NCBI GenBank assembly: GCA_034509425.1
Contig: JAVTVJ010000220.1
Span: 3,169,501-3,233,500 of the forward strand
Reading direction: 5' to 3'
Length of the DNA stretch: 64,000 nucleotides
DNA from: Eopsaltria australis
Lineage: Eukaryota; Chordata; Aves; Passeriformes; Petroicidae
Made by a program: the position numbers and the translations under genes. Positions 37,801 to 50,400 of the stretch are shown here, piece after piece. The notes below the pieces were generated by a model. That model was not told the DNA's origin. It saw nothing but the letters and a program-made list of their open reading frames with translations, and searched no databases. Each line of letters begins with the position of its first letter. Within the stretch, counting starts at the first letter, position 1.

Positions 37801-40800
37801 TCAAAGATTTTTGTTTCCTCCTTGTTTCTTAAAGTAGAAAAATGCTAATGTTTCCTTTCCTTTCTGAATTTCCAGACTGGAACCGTATTTGATAATACCG
37901 GTCCCAGGGTAAAGTGCCCTTCACAGATCCTCTTTGTAGAGCTTATGAGTTCTTTTGTTTGATTTCTTGCAGTTTTTGGGCACAGCACAGTAAGTTTAGA
38001 GTTGGTGTCTGCATTAGGCTTGGCATTTCAGTACCATTCCAGTTTAAAGGTTCTGCTGTGATTCAGGGCTGAAGGTGCAGCGAGTTGGCCGCTCTGGAGA
38101 GACTCGATTCTTTCTGGTGCCATATGTTATCTTTGATCAGGAGACCATTTGAACTGAGATGCCTTCAGATATAATGTGAGCAAATACAGAAGTCCAGACC
38201 TTACCAGACAGTTTTGCTGCAAGGGAGGATCCAGTTGTGGTTTTGCCTACAAACACTTTTTATCTGTTGAGTTACAGTTTTTAATTACTCACAACTGTGA
38301 GTGATTTCATGTCAGCCATGTGAGCTCTATGAGTATTCAAAACTGGATTATCATTACAAGTTTTCCATGTTTTTTTAGTCCTTCCCCCTCCTCAATTCCC
38401 TTCACTCAAAAGCTGAAGAGAAGGGAATGTGACTGAGATCACTTTCTTCAGTAAACCAAAACGCAGAGCCTAAGCCAGTGATCCAGCTGGCATCTTATAC
38501 CAGAAGCTCCTCAAATGATCCAGGCATCATACAAAATTCTGCCATCAAACCAGGCAGCTGGTGACACCCAGTGCTGCAAAACCGACCAGCGCTGCTCATA
38601 GTGATGGACACGGGCAAGGCCAGTGCTCCATCATGTGCCAGGAGTAGAGTTCCTGTCACTGGAGGTCTTCCCACCAAAGGTGGTACCTGCCCTGCTCACA
38701 TGCTCCTGAAATAACCAACTAACTGCAGAACCAAGTGGACACGTGTGTGTAACCCAGAGTGTCCCCATGAGCACTGAATGAATTTTGCAGCTTTGTCAAA
38801 GGTGTCTCCACCTAAGAGTTTCCAGAAGAACCGGTAAGAGTGCAGCTAACACCTTCACCCATCATTCTTCCTGAAGGATGATGCTATATCCAGTGCTTGT
38901 TCAGGCAAAGACATCTTAATCTCATTGTAATAGGTTCTAATTACTCATTTCTGCAAGATCCCTGCCTGGGAGTCACCACAAGCCAGATACTCTGTGAACG
39001 ATTCTCCCAAGGAGTTCTTAATTACTGTGGAGTCACTCCAGCTCTTTAAAATGCATTGCCTGTACCGATACCATAAATCCATTTTCCTCTCCACTTGCTG
39101 TGGAGCCCTTTGTACCCTGGATTCTGCGTTAATGAAGGCCCAGAAGTGCTGCTGTGGCTTATTCCTCACGCTCTGGTTGTCACCTACAGCTGAGCACGTG
39201 CCATCACAGCTACAGAAAACCCTGATAACCCAGCAGGTCAGGTATTATATGGCCTAGTTTTTAAAATTCTGATTATCACCCTGGAGGAAGAGCCACAAAA
39301 ATGCTATGGAATTGTCTGTCTTTGTAGTGGATTTGTGGCTTCCTATTTGCAACATTTGTTGCGAATAAATTTTTGCACTTTGGCCAAAACAAGACTGTTT
39401 TTATGACTTTACTTCAAAATGTGTTGAAAGCTTATGTTGCAGTGTTATTTATTGTACAGCACTTAAATAACTTTATATACTGAACATATGCTAAAGCAGA
39501 ATTCACAAATGGCATCTCCCTCCGTGTAACTTCAGAAGTTTTTCAGAGAACCTGCAGTTGGTGTCCAACTGCAACCATGTAATTTCACAAGGAAGACATA
39601 AGACTTAAAATTTTGGACAGAATTAGGAAAATTATAAACATCTGAAATTGTGACAGTATCAGGAACACGAAGCCTTATTTGACTGAAATCCAAATACAAG
39701 CCTTAATCTAAGAAGCTAAAAGGAAAGTAATGAAAGATACAAGGCTTTTACTAGGGATGAAGGATTACAGAAGCCTTCAGAGGTCTGTGTGCTCTATTAT
39801 ATGGGTTATGTTTCTGACACCTCCCAATGTGGATTTAAAATAGTTTTTTATTTAAAAAGGAAAGATTATACAGGCAGTTTGGCAGTAGATCTGCTCGTTG
39901 AATAGATAAAAATGCCTAAAAACCTCTTGACAGTTGCTTGTAAGAGGAGCTGTATTAGATATTTTTCTGCTTTTATTTCTAGTAAATTTATTGGCTGAAC
40001 AGCTTAGGAGGTGTTTGAGGCTAATTATCTGTTTGCAAGGAACAACTGTTTCTCAAGTCTTTTGATCATGTGACAGTTTTAAACTGAAAACTAACATTGA
40101 TATGACTACACTTTTCACTTCTTTAGACTTTGTCTTTTGTAGTTAATTCAGAAATTTTGCATAGACTTCAGTATGAGTGCTCCTACTGACAGAAGTCTGT
40201 TCCTTTTACCTAAAGGTCCAGTGACACAGATCTAATCCAGCTCTCCTTACTGAAGTGGTAGAATGTTTTGCCATATCAGTTCTTACAGCATGTATGTATT
40301 TTCCTGTTAAAGCACTCCCATTCCTAAAATATTTCCAATCATCACTGGTGTCCCGAGAGTAATAATCTCTTAGGAGGGGTCTATTCTGAGACCCCTATGA
40401 GCTCAATCTAACTTTTGTTCTGTGGTGACCAAAGGGTAAAAGAAACCCTTTTAAATAAATTTGTTCTCTTTCTAAATAGGTAACTACCCAAATGCATTTC
40501 AAGTATTTGTTCAACTGATCAAATATTGCTTTAGGTTTAGAAAACAAATTAACCAAATGTTTGAGGAATTAGACATTTTGTACCTGAACACTTCTCTGTG
40601 TCATTACTTCTGCACCCATGACCCTAAATACTGGGTCAAAATAAAAGACCCTTTCCACGAAAATAAGTCAGACAAATGTTTAATTTTTTTTTTCTGTTCT
40701 TCATGAAACAACTAAACTGTGGAAGTTCACACTCTTATTTTTTTACCCTTTTACTTATGAGAAAGTCACGCCAGTGTGTCAAATTTAAGTCCTTCCTTCT

Positions 40801-43800
40801 TTAGAGACACTGGCTGAAATACTTTATATATATATGGCAGAAACATAACTTAATAGTTGAACATTAGTTTGAATTTGAGATAAACACATTTCTTTGTGTG
40901 TGGGTTCAGAAAGCAGAACAGTCTGTCCTGACACTAAATAAACACAGTAGTTCCCAGGTGGAAATTCTCAGTTTAGATGTCTTACTAACTTCTAACTCAA
41001 TGGCTGTGCTTCAGGATCCTGGCAGTGTTTGAGCCACTGGTATTAGATTCCATTCCTCTGCCTGTTCTGCAAGTAAAAGCTGTGAACTCCTGTTCCATAC
41101 TGTTAGGGTAAGATTTTCTACTAATTAGCTAATAACAGGAGTGGACTCAGACACACACAAGCATGTCAAAGACATTTCTGCATGCTACCTACGACTAAGA
41201 GTTTTAAATAGACAAAACTAAAGTTTTGGCAGTAAGATTTCAAATTCTCAGTTGATTCTTACACTTGCTCTGCTCCGTTCTGCTGGTAGTGTCTCCTGTC
41301 ACAGTGTGTGCCCACTGTGAGCTTACAGTGATTACTGGGACATTATGGGATGTTCTGTTAACAGAATTGTGAGGCTTTTTATAAGGTTGCTAGAGCTTAA
41401 TTCCTAACAGGCCACTTGCTTAGAGTCACTGCTGAACTGAATGTTGTGATGCAAGTCCAAAAGGAAATGCAAAGGGAAGGACAGAGCATGGCAACACTTG
41501 CTGTTCTTTAACTGCCTCGACCACATCTTGCAGTGTATTTGTATTTGTACAGTATATGAAGATAACCTGTTTTCCTTATTTCATTAGGAATCTTAATGAG
41601 GTTATGGGTATGAGTTATTATTACATGGCAGCATTTGTTTGTTTAATTAGCTAAATGATACAATGAAATTTCATTTTGAGCTCAGTCATCATGCGTTAAA
41701 CTGCTGGAGCAGTTCAGTAATTGACTGCTACCATTACCCACTCCAGAATGAGCAAGCAAACCCATGAATTTTTGCTACAGAAGACTTGTTTCTGATGTGT
41801 TTATTGAGCACTGATGGGTAGGTAGTGAGTGAAGGGGATTTTCTTCTCATTTGACACTGCAGGAAGCAAACCAGCATCTTCTCACTGGAGTTACACCTTG
41901 AAATGGCTACAGAAATTTGTAGCCTGTTTGTTCCCTGGCTGTGCCTTGGAGTTTCTGATGGGCAGGAAATCAGTGTCTGTGCTGGACAGTGAAACTCTGC
42001 AGATCAGGGAATCACAGCTCCAGCAGCCACAGAACATCAGCCAGAGGAGAAACTAATTAAACCAGCAGCTCACCCGAGAAGATGAAGAACAGAGGGGAGC
42101 TTCCATTTTATGCAAATACTCTCAGCACTGTGGAAATGTGAGTCCTGTACACTGTAAGACATTTATTAATTGCTATACTGGTTGTCTACGGCCGTTTTTA
42201 AAATCTACTTGCTTGTGTCTGCAAGAAATCAAAATTATGCTTTTTTTAATAATATGAAACACCTGAGTTCAGGCCCTTGGAAGCGAAAGTTATGCCTTCT
42301 GCCTCTAGACCTCTACTGTCATTTTGAAATTAGAGGGAAATAACCGGAAGCCCAAAACAGCAATGCATGATGCTACTAAAGAGCAACAAATACCAAAAGA
42401 TCTGTGGTAATTTGAGAGCTGACAAGCTGCAGTTCATCACCCAAGTATGTGAAAGGTAGGATACACGTAGCAACGTTATGTATTTTACACTTATGTTTAT
42501 TTTAAGGAACGGTGTCTTCAGCCAAAGGGTGCAAAAAACGGGATCCCACAAGCTGCACATCCACTTCCTTCCACCTTTCTATCACCTCCTCTTTTTGTGG
42601 CAGAAATGTTCACAGTGAATCAAATTAACAAACGGATTTGGTATTAAAGTAACCTTGGTGAGGGGACAGAGAGGTCATTTTCACCCACATGGGTTTATAC
42701 AACTGTGCTAACACTTGTGCCAAGGAAGAGGAGGGAGAAGATGGAGATTGTGCCTTTTGGCAGAAGCACTGACTTACGAGGTTTAAATTGTTGCTAAAAC
42801 TATTACCTGAGGTTTTTATTCACAAGTGTAAAGCTTTCTTTAGAGCCTAAACAGAAGCATTTGGTTGTGTGATCATTCCCTGCAAGTAGAATATGCTACA
42901 TCTAATTTATAAGCACATTGTTTGTTCTGCTGCAGTCACTTTGTGGCTGTATTTCTTCCATTAAGTTAATAATCTCTATTCCATATAATGTGGGTATTCT
43001 AGTGTAAGGCAGGCAAGGAAGAAATCAGAGCTCTGTGTAATGACATTAAGCTTTTAGGTTACAGACAGAGTAAAGGACTCGCAGCTGCTTAACATATGCC
43101 CTCTGCCTGAACTCGCTTTATCACTTGGTATCTGACTGCTCTCAACATATAAAAAGTTCACGTGATTGATAGTCAGTTATACAGTATTTGTCAGGGTGAA
43201 CTGAATCATTATGTGTACAGATTCAGGAATATAGAAAAATAAAGCTGAAAGAAGAACAACAAAAACTCTGACATCTTCCCCATTCATTAAGCTTTCCTAA
43301 GGCAACTGTTTTTGTTTGCAGGAGTTAGTGGTTGCTGGTTTTTCTAAGCAGCAATTGCTGAGTGATTTAGAGTACATCTCTGCTCTTTTGTTTGGATTTC
43401 ATTTGTGAAACCATTTAGAGTTATAAAACTGTCAACTTAAGAACATTCTATATATTTTGCCAGTGAGGTCCTCCTGTATGCATTTCTCTCCATTTTGTGT
43501 GCTGTTTGAATTCTCAGTATATATCACTGTTCTTCCTTGGACTGCTTGTTAGAATAATTCCCACTGCCTTCTTTAGAGGAGCAGAAATCCTTGAAGTAAT
43601 TATGAAATTGCATCTCAGATTAGTCATTAGCTATTGCTAACCACAACATCTCACCCTTGGCCAAACCTAGCCCAGCAATGCAGTAATAGAATGTTCTGCT
43701 GATGCTTCAAAACACTTGAAATTTGGAAGTCCTGACTGCAACTAGAGTTGAATCATGCATCTAAATGTTAGAAAGCATAGACCAGAACTGTTAGTTATGT

Positions 43801-46800
43801 TAATTACAGTAGTTAAACCATGGGTTGGTACCTTTCTAAACTCTCAGATGCCCTAAAATAACTCCAAGCTGGGAGTTGAAAAATGTTATGAAAACTTTGT
43901 TACCTCCTACTCAGAGCTTTGCTCACTGTTTCTCTCCTGCAGAATTCCTTTGGTGGCTCAGCTCAGCTTTACATTGTGTGGAAGCTGTAGGGCCCAGGTC
44001 TGTCATCATTCTGCACAATCTTAATCTCTCCTGACCTATTCAGGCTGGCCCTATTTCATACATTTATTTCAGGTTTTCTATTCCTATTGTTCATAAGGTA
44101 TGGCAGATTTAACTCATCAAGTATTTAAATCATATAAATGTGGCTGTGACAACTTTCTGTAACCTGAAAGTTGGGATCAACCATGAATTTGCACCTCTTA
44201 CTGTTCCTGGATGAATGGCTGATCATGTACACTGAGAGATAAGTCAGTGCTTCAAACTGGGTTGGAATTTTTGGAGTCAAAAGTTTTTAAGGGTCAATGA
44301 CAGATTTTATGAAAGCTTTAAATAACTGAAGAGTTCACTCAGTGAATCTGGAAGAAACTGTGCAGGAAGCACAATGTTTTGTCTTCACTATCTTGATAGA
44401 AAAAGAGGTTCTGATTTTCCTGGCTTCCCTAATTTTTCTAGCGTTCCCTGTTCTCCTTGACTTCACATTTCAGTAACCATACTTCCTGCATCCCTGGCAG
44501 GAGATCTTATCTCCATTTTCCACCTTGCGACCTTCCAGTACAATTTTAGCTCCCAGTATTGCAAGGGGAAATATTAATTTTTAAAGAAAGTTTAAAAAAA
44601 GAAAAGAAAAGATGAGGAAATTTCTTTGTCAAGCCTGATTTTTTTTTTCTTTGGAGACTGCAATTTTACACAACATGGTTTAGGATCATATTGACTTTTA
44701 ATTCAATCTTCAACAGATTGTATACTTCAACAGAAAAGTATCATATCTGCTTGTTCATTTCACATTCATAATAACAGAATGTCTCTGATTAAGGTATAAT
44801 CTTTATTTCCAATTTGATTGTAGTTTAATTTTTCTGTTTCAAAGTACGTTTCATTGTTTGCAATTGCAAAAATAAATAGGAAGCTTTTCTGTTGCCATTC
44901 AACAATGGATTCTGACATCTTGGCTTTTTTCCAGACTAGTTAATTTTTTTTTAAATTTTGTTTTGAAGATCCGGATTTCCCTTGAGATGGACCTTCCATT
45001 TGCTGTTAATCTCTCTCTTCCTTTGCTCTCCTTTTTTTCTGCCAGGCATAAACTACTTCACTTTAAAGCTCTGCAGTGTAATCCCACTGTAGCCATTATC
45101 CCTCTGCACTATGGAAATGTTGACTCTTGGTTCAGTAACAACTCAAACATTTACCTTTGACCATCTGCATTTTCTAATGACCGTCTTCAGTCCTGTGCTG
45201 CCCTGTGTGCCATGAAGAAGTTCCTTGTTGTTCCTATCTTAAAACTTTCTTTTGATCCCTGCAAAATTACATGATAACAGAACAGGTATGTGATAAACTT
45301 AATCCTCCCGTTAGTGGGTGGCTCCAGGCTTTCTTGTATTTCACATATTAGATATTAGTCCATCTGTAGTTATCCGCTCTGTTTTGTACTTCACTTTAAA
45401 ATTATGTGGGCAGCTGCTGTTTCCTCCTGTATTTTTACTTGGTTTATCAAAGATGTAAAGTGTTGCTTCAGCAGGTAAAGCCTGGCTTTAAAACTATCAT
45501 GAGTCGTAAATTCAGTCCATGTAAATTCCAGTACTTATTTTATAATTATGCTTAATCTACCTATTATTATTGAAATGTAAATTAATGCAATTTTATTTTA
45601 GGATAACTTGCTAGATGCCTTATTTCCAGAATAAGCAAACACCACCACCACCTTCTTTTGTGCTGCTTTTACAATGATACCTTTTAGTGTGGTCTGCTGG
45701 AATACAAACAGATTTTATGGAGCATTTTTACTAAACAGTCAACAGGTTTTAATTTAGCTTCTTAAATCATAATTGTTTTTCAATTTTCCACTCTGCCTCA
45801 CAAACGCATAATGAAGGCACACCTGATGCTATAAAAACCAGATGTCATTTCAGTATTTTCAGCTGTGTGATAAATTTGGAGAGCTTAAAAGTTGGTATCA
45901 TAGATGTATAGTTATCAAAGAGCTCACAGGAACAGAAAGCGTGTAGTGTTGCCAAATAAACAGGACTGTGGAATGGACTGCACTTTATTTTCAGAGACTT
46001 TCAAAATTATGGATGGAATTTTCTTAAGGAACTTTCAGGAGACCATTTCAAACTCACAAACAAATTCAAATTCTTTCTCCCCACTAGTCATGTTAAGTAC
46101 CACCTGCACTTGCTCATGGGGATTTGAAGAGCAGCAGGCAGACCTGAAGGAAAGTCAGATTGTGTAATTCATTCCAGCTCTTAAAAACATTCCTCCTTTA
46201 CCATTCTCCTTGAGAAAGAACTTCTTAAACCAGGATGTTCAGCGGCAACTGAACCGTGCCTCAGATACAGTTTTATAGTAGTACAGAAGTTTTATTGTTT
46301 CTTTAAACATTTTCAAATTCTGTATACAGGTGTTCAAAGGTCTCTTAGTGGAAATTATATATATTTAGAAGAATCATTTCAAACAAATTAACTGTCACAG
46401 TCTCAATCATCCATCTCTGGTTATCACTAGGCAGGAAGTCAAATGTAAAAATCAGTATTGCCCATCACATTTCTTCCTTATTTTGTGTTGTCTCTTTGTC
46501 TCTTTTCACAACTAAACTGAGAGTCCAGTTCTCTGTCTCCCAAACCCTTTATCCCATTGCAGAGCAAACCAAGGGGCAAGTCATGAGCTGAGCTTATTGA
46601 TACCCTTATTCTCAGGATGAAGGTGCAGGACAGTTGAGAGGCTGCTCATGTTCCAAGTGCTGCTGTGGGTGTCTATTTTAGGGTGACTGAATCATGAAAT
46701 GATCACATTCTGCTCAAGGAACGAATCCTGCCCACTCCATTTTCTTGAGTGTCTTCTCTTGGGTCTTGTTCATCACAAATTGAAGGTTTCGTGTTCCTGC

Positions 46801-49479
46801 CTACGTGTGTGTGTGCAGCTGAGGGTATGTAAATGTAGGTATGGATGAAACACGTTCTGGAATATTTAGCCAGGTTTTGAAGAAGATCTTAATATAACTG
46901 ACTGAAAATGGTGCTGCTTTTATTAAGAAATTAAGGAAAAAAGGTTCTGTTAAGATCTGGGAGAATATGGAGGGTTTGAGAGTGGTGTATATATCCCAGG
47001 ACATTCATTCCCTGGAGCTGTACATCCTGTTAACTCTGCAGCTGAACATAGTGGCAACTTGTTGGTAAGGAGGGAAGAAGTTTTTTGTGGGTTTTGATGA
47101 CCTTGTTGTTTTTAACAAAAATGTCTTCCTAAGTCAAATGTAAGGATTCCATCTGAATTGTAACAAAAGCCACCTTTCCTAGGAATCACTAACCATTTAT
47201 TTTCTACTTAATATTTAGCCTTCAGCTTCACTAGTTTTTTCCCATAAATGGCAAAAATGTACCTTCTCCAGCTGTATGCTAATTACGTTCCATTTTTAAG
47301 TCAGAATGGGTACATTACAGAGAGGCTGTCAATTTGAGACTGAGCAAACTAAATATACTCAGCTGAGTGAATCCAGCACTGTGAACATGAACCACTGGTA
47401 TAAATAGGAAAGGAGACACCTTGAAGCTTTACCATGTTCAAGAAGTGTCAGATCATGTTCATTTGGAAGGGATGGCAACATTCATTTTCCACCAGTGCAG
47501 GCATGAATATTGTTTCACCTAACACAGGCTATCCAGATGTTCAGCAGACCCTGGTTTTGGCACCTTTATTGTTGAATTTCAGCATTTTTTGAATGGCCAT
47601 TCAACTTGTTTTCTGTAATCCCAGATATTTTCTTTCATAAAGACTTAAATGGGGGAGATTAAAACAAAATATTTGTCCTTCCACCTGTAAAATCCATCTA
47701 CTTTTCTGACTGTTTCAAAACCTTATGGGCTATTTTCAAACACTCTTTTGCCAACAAGCATTGCTGTGGGGGCAACTGGCAAGAACTACTAGGAACTCTT
47801 GATTTTGATGAAGATGTGTTTCATAGTACTCCAGGTGATATGGGACCTCCAAGACTGGTAGAAACGTGAGAAATTAGTTCCCAATAGTTCTTTTTTTGTT
47901 GGACCCAATTCAGCAAAGCAACCTGGGATTATTCCAGATCTCCACACTCTAGAGGGAGAGTCTGAAGGATTGGGTCGCACAGAATCTGCTTTAACAACAC
48001 TGACCTGACTGAAAAATCCTGGTATGATGCTAGAATATCTGTATTTGATCACAACTTCTGACTGAGAAAATATGTTTCTATGTTGAGTGTTTGAAAAGAA
48101 CATTCCATTAAGAGTGGACACTCATGCCACTTGGCTTCTGAAAAATGCATCACTATGAACAAAAATATCCCACATTTTAAAGATAATATTTGCATTTTTG
48201 CTGAGGCAGTAATGGGGAGGAATATCACTTGAGCTTGAGAATGTCAGTACAAGCGACATGTGTTGTGTAAGTCCCACCTAAGCTTTCCTTGTCTGAAATG
48301 TTAAATAAAGACCTTAATGAGTTCCTCTGCATAAGGATAAATTTAGCTCCAAGAGCAGTGCAAAGCAGACTTGTTGATTGGTGTGGGAATGATTGCTGTG
48401 ATTCCTGAGCTGTGAAGGTGCTGTCATTTCTGCAAAGGATCTGTGCAGGGGAGGCAAAACAGAGAACTGACTCTGCAAAATGAATTGTGGGTCTGAGGTA
48501 TGCCCAGAGCTTCATGTATGATCCTGTTCTGTTATGAATCATAACTTTACCTTTTTTTTGTAAATTATTGTTTTTTATTTACACCCTCAGCTACAATTTT
48601 GCGATTGCTTTGTGTGACAAGTTCAAAACTGGATTAATAAATTAGTCTAGAAACTTCTTACTATTTAAATACTGCCTCAGCTATTTTCATAGCTTGAATA
48701 GAACAGTTCATGCTACAACTTTACTTTTGGTCATGGGGGTGTTCTCCGGATCATTCTTTAAGTGGGTGAGTCATCCATTTCTGTGTGATGTGGAAATAAC
48801 AAAGTGACCCTTTAAAAGTGTGTGTTTTTCAAGGAAAGAGCAACTCTGCACCTGCAGTTGCACATCTGCACTTGCTGGACTAAGTTAATGCCTTGTGTCT
48901 GCTGGTGCTGAGCTGGAGGAGATGCTGGGATCTCTCCACCTTCAGAGCCAACCAGACTTTGTACCCTGCAGGCTGGGGATAAAGAGGTGCCGAAACATTG
49001 AAGTGGAAGTGGAGGCATCCAGTCCCTCCCAGCCCTCTCCAGCAGTGAGCATATGTGCTGCTGTCAACATCTCGTGATGACCAGCATGAGGGGGACAAGC
49101 ATTGTTGCTCTTGCTCCACAGGCACCTATTTATTATCTGTCCCAGTGAATTCCTGCCTCTGCTAGAGAAGAGATGTAGCTATCATCGTTTTTGCTTGCCT
49201 TGCAGAAGGCAGGCTTTGATTTCACTCTCCGTGTCTCACTGAGGTCTACATAAATCATCTGAAGTTGGCCAAAAACTTGAGAACAGTGTTGTGATCTACA
49301 GCTGTTATCTGTGCCATCCCCAATTTTATCGGGGATAAAGCCTGTTTGCATTAGGGTAACGGCAGATACACACGTGCTGCATAAACCTGAGTCGATCGTT
49401 CCTAAACAACGTGCCAGAAATCCCCCTTGGCTATGTTCACAACTAATTGCAAAGTTCTTTCTGACGAAACAATGAGCCT
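31899..49479. other. Non-coding stretch between CR1 and the second CpG island
   Basis: Ordinary AT-leaning DNA with a (CA)9 microsatellite at 34633-34650. Two GC-richer blocks (34.68-34.98 and 38.47-38.87 kb) and a 110-residue minus-strand frame at 47789-48121 were examined and not recognised. No splice-supported exon or RNA gene was seen. Confidence 0.5.
34633..34650 (+). repeat. (CA)9 microsatellite
   Basis: Nine uninterrupted CA units. Confidence 0.95.
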
Positions 49480-50400
49480 AGCCCCCCGTGCATGCACGCT
49501 GCTGCGAGTCGCGGTGCAGAGCAGCACATGGAACTCGGTGCAAGTATGTTCTGTATGTGGCTGCTATGGTGATTAAAATACATAAATAAAATAGATAAAT
49601 ATGGACCATATTAGAAATCCATTAGTGGCGCTCTCTCGGATCGCGGGCAGCTCCAGCGTGCGGTGTCAGCCGCGCTCCGCTGCTCCGAGCGGGCCCGCGT
49701 GGAGCGGCAGCTCCTGGGGGGGCTGCACTTACGCAATGGCCCTGTCCTACCTTGTCAGCTCGCAAATCCAACACAAAACGGGTAAACAAAGGGCTTTTGT
49801 GCACGGTTTATAGTTCAGCGAGGATTAGTGGCCTGACACGGTTCTCAGACGGCACAAGCTTAGCGTTAAGTCGCCCGAGGTTAACGAGGGCGGACGTGGG
49901 GCAGACTGTGCAGGCAGCAGCACCAGGGTCTCTGGGCTTTCGGACGCGGGACAGGGATTGCCAAAAGCAGGTTCTGCTTACCTGGCTCGCCGTGTCCGTC
50001 ACGTGTTCCCACCGATCTAGGTGCCTCAGGATGTGGATGATCTCAGGCACTTGCTCTCAGTCCTTCCCGCAGCTCCAGAGGTCCCCTCCGCCGGCTTGGA
50101 CATCCTACCCTGCTCGTGGGCTCCGGCTGGATCAGATTCCTGCTTTTCTTCCCCCTCTCACCTTTTAGCATTCTCTGACCGTAAAATCCATCCCTTTCCT
50201 GAAATGCAGAGCGATGCACTTGTCCAATGAAGTTTTTCCAGGCGGGATTCAAATTCCGAACAAGCCTTTCATTTCCTTCGCGCTGGGGGGAGAGCGAAGG
50301 CAGGGAGGGAGGCGAAGGAAAGCGCTCGCTTCCTTTAAATCCCCACCAGCGTCTTCCCAGCCCTGGAAGCGAAGTGGCTTGTCATGGTGATCTTCGGAGT
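49480..50400. promoter_or_regulatory. Second CpG island, unassigned promoter
   Basis: CpG content is high from about 49490, densest at 49620-49710, 49840-49950 and 50240-50330. It contains an E-box CACGTG (50000-50005, within GTCACGTG) and a CCAAT box (50224-50228). On the minus strand there is a TATA-like ATTTAAA (50334-50340) and a near-consensus donor at 49982/49981 (CCAG then GTAAGCAG); a weaker minus donor lies near 49731. A minus-strand first exon from roughly 50.3 kb to 49982 is therefore plausible. It could be a distal GPR146 exon, a non-coding RNA or an internal C7orf50 enhancer. The frames inside it (for example 49752-50168) show no family signature. Confidence 0.6.

Noticed and set aside
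47789..48121. 110-residue minus-strand frame
   Set aside because: Considered as a decayed retroviral or conserved exon, but there is no recognisable motif and no clear splice sites.
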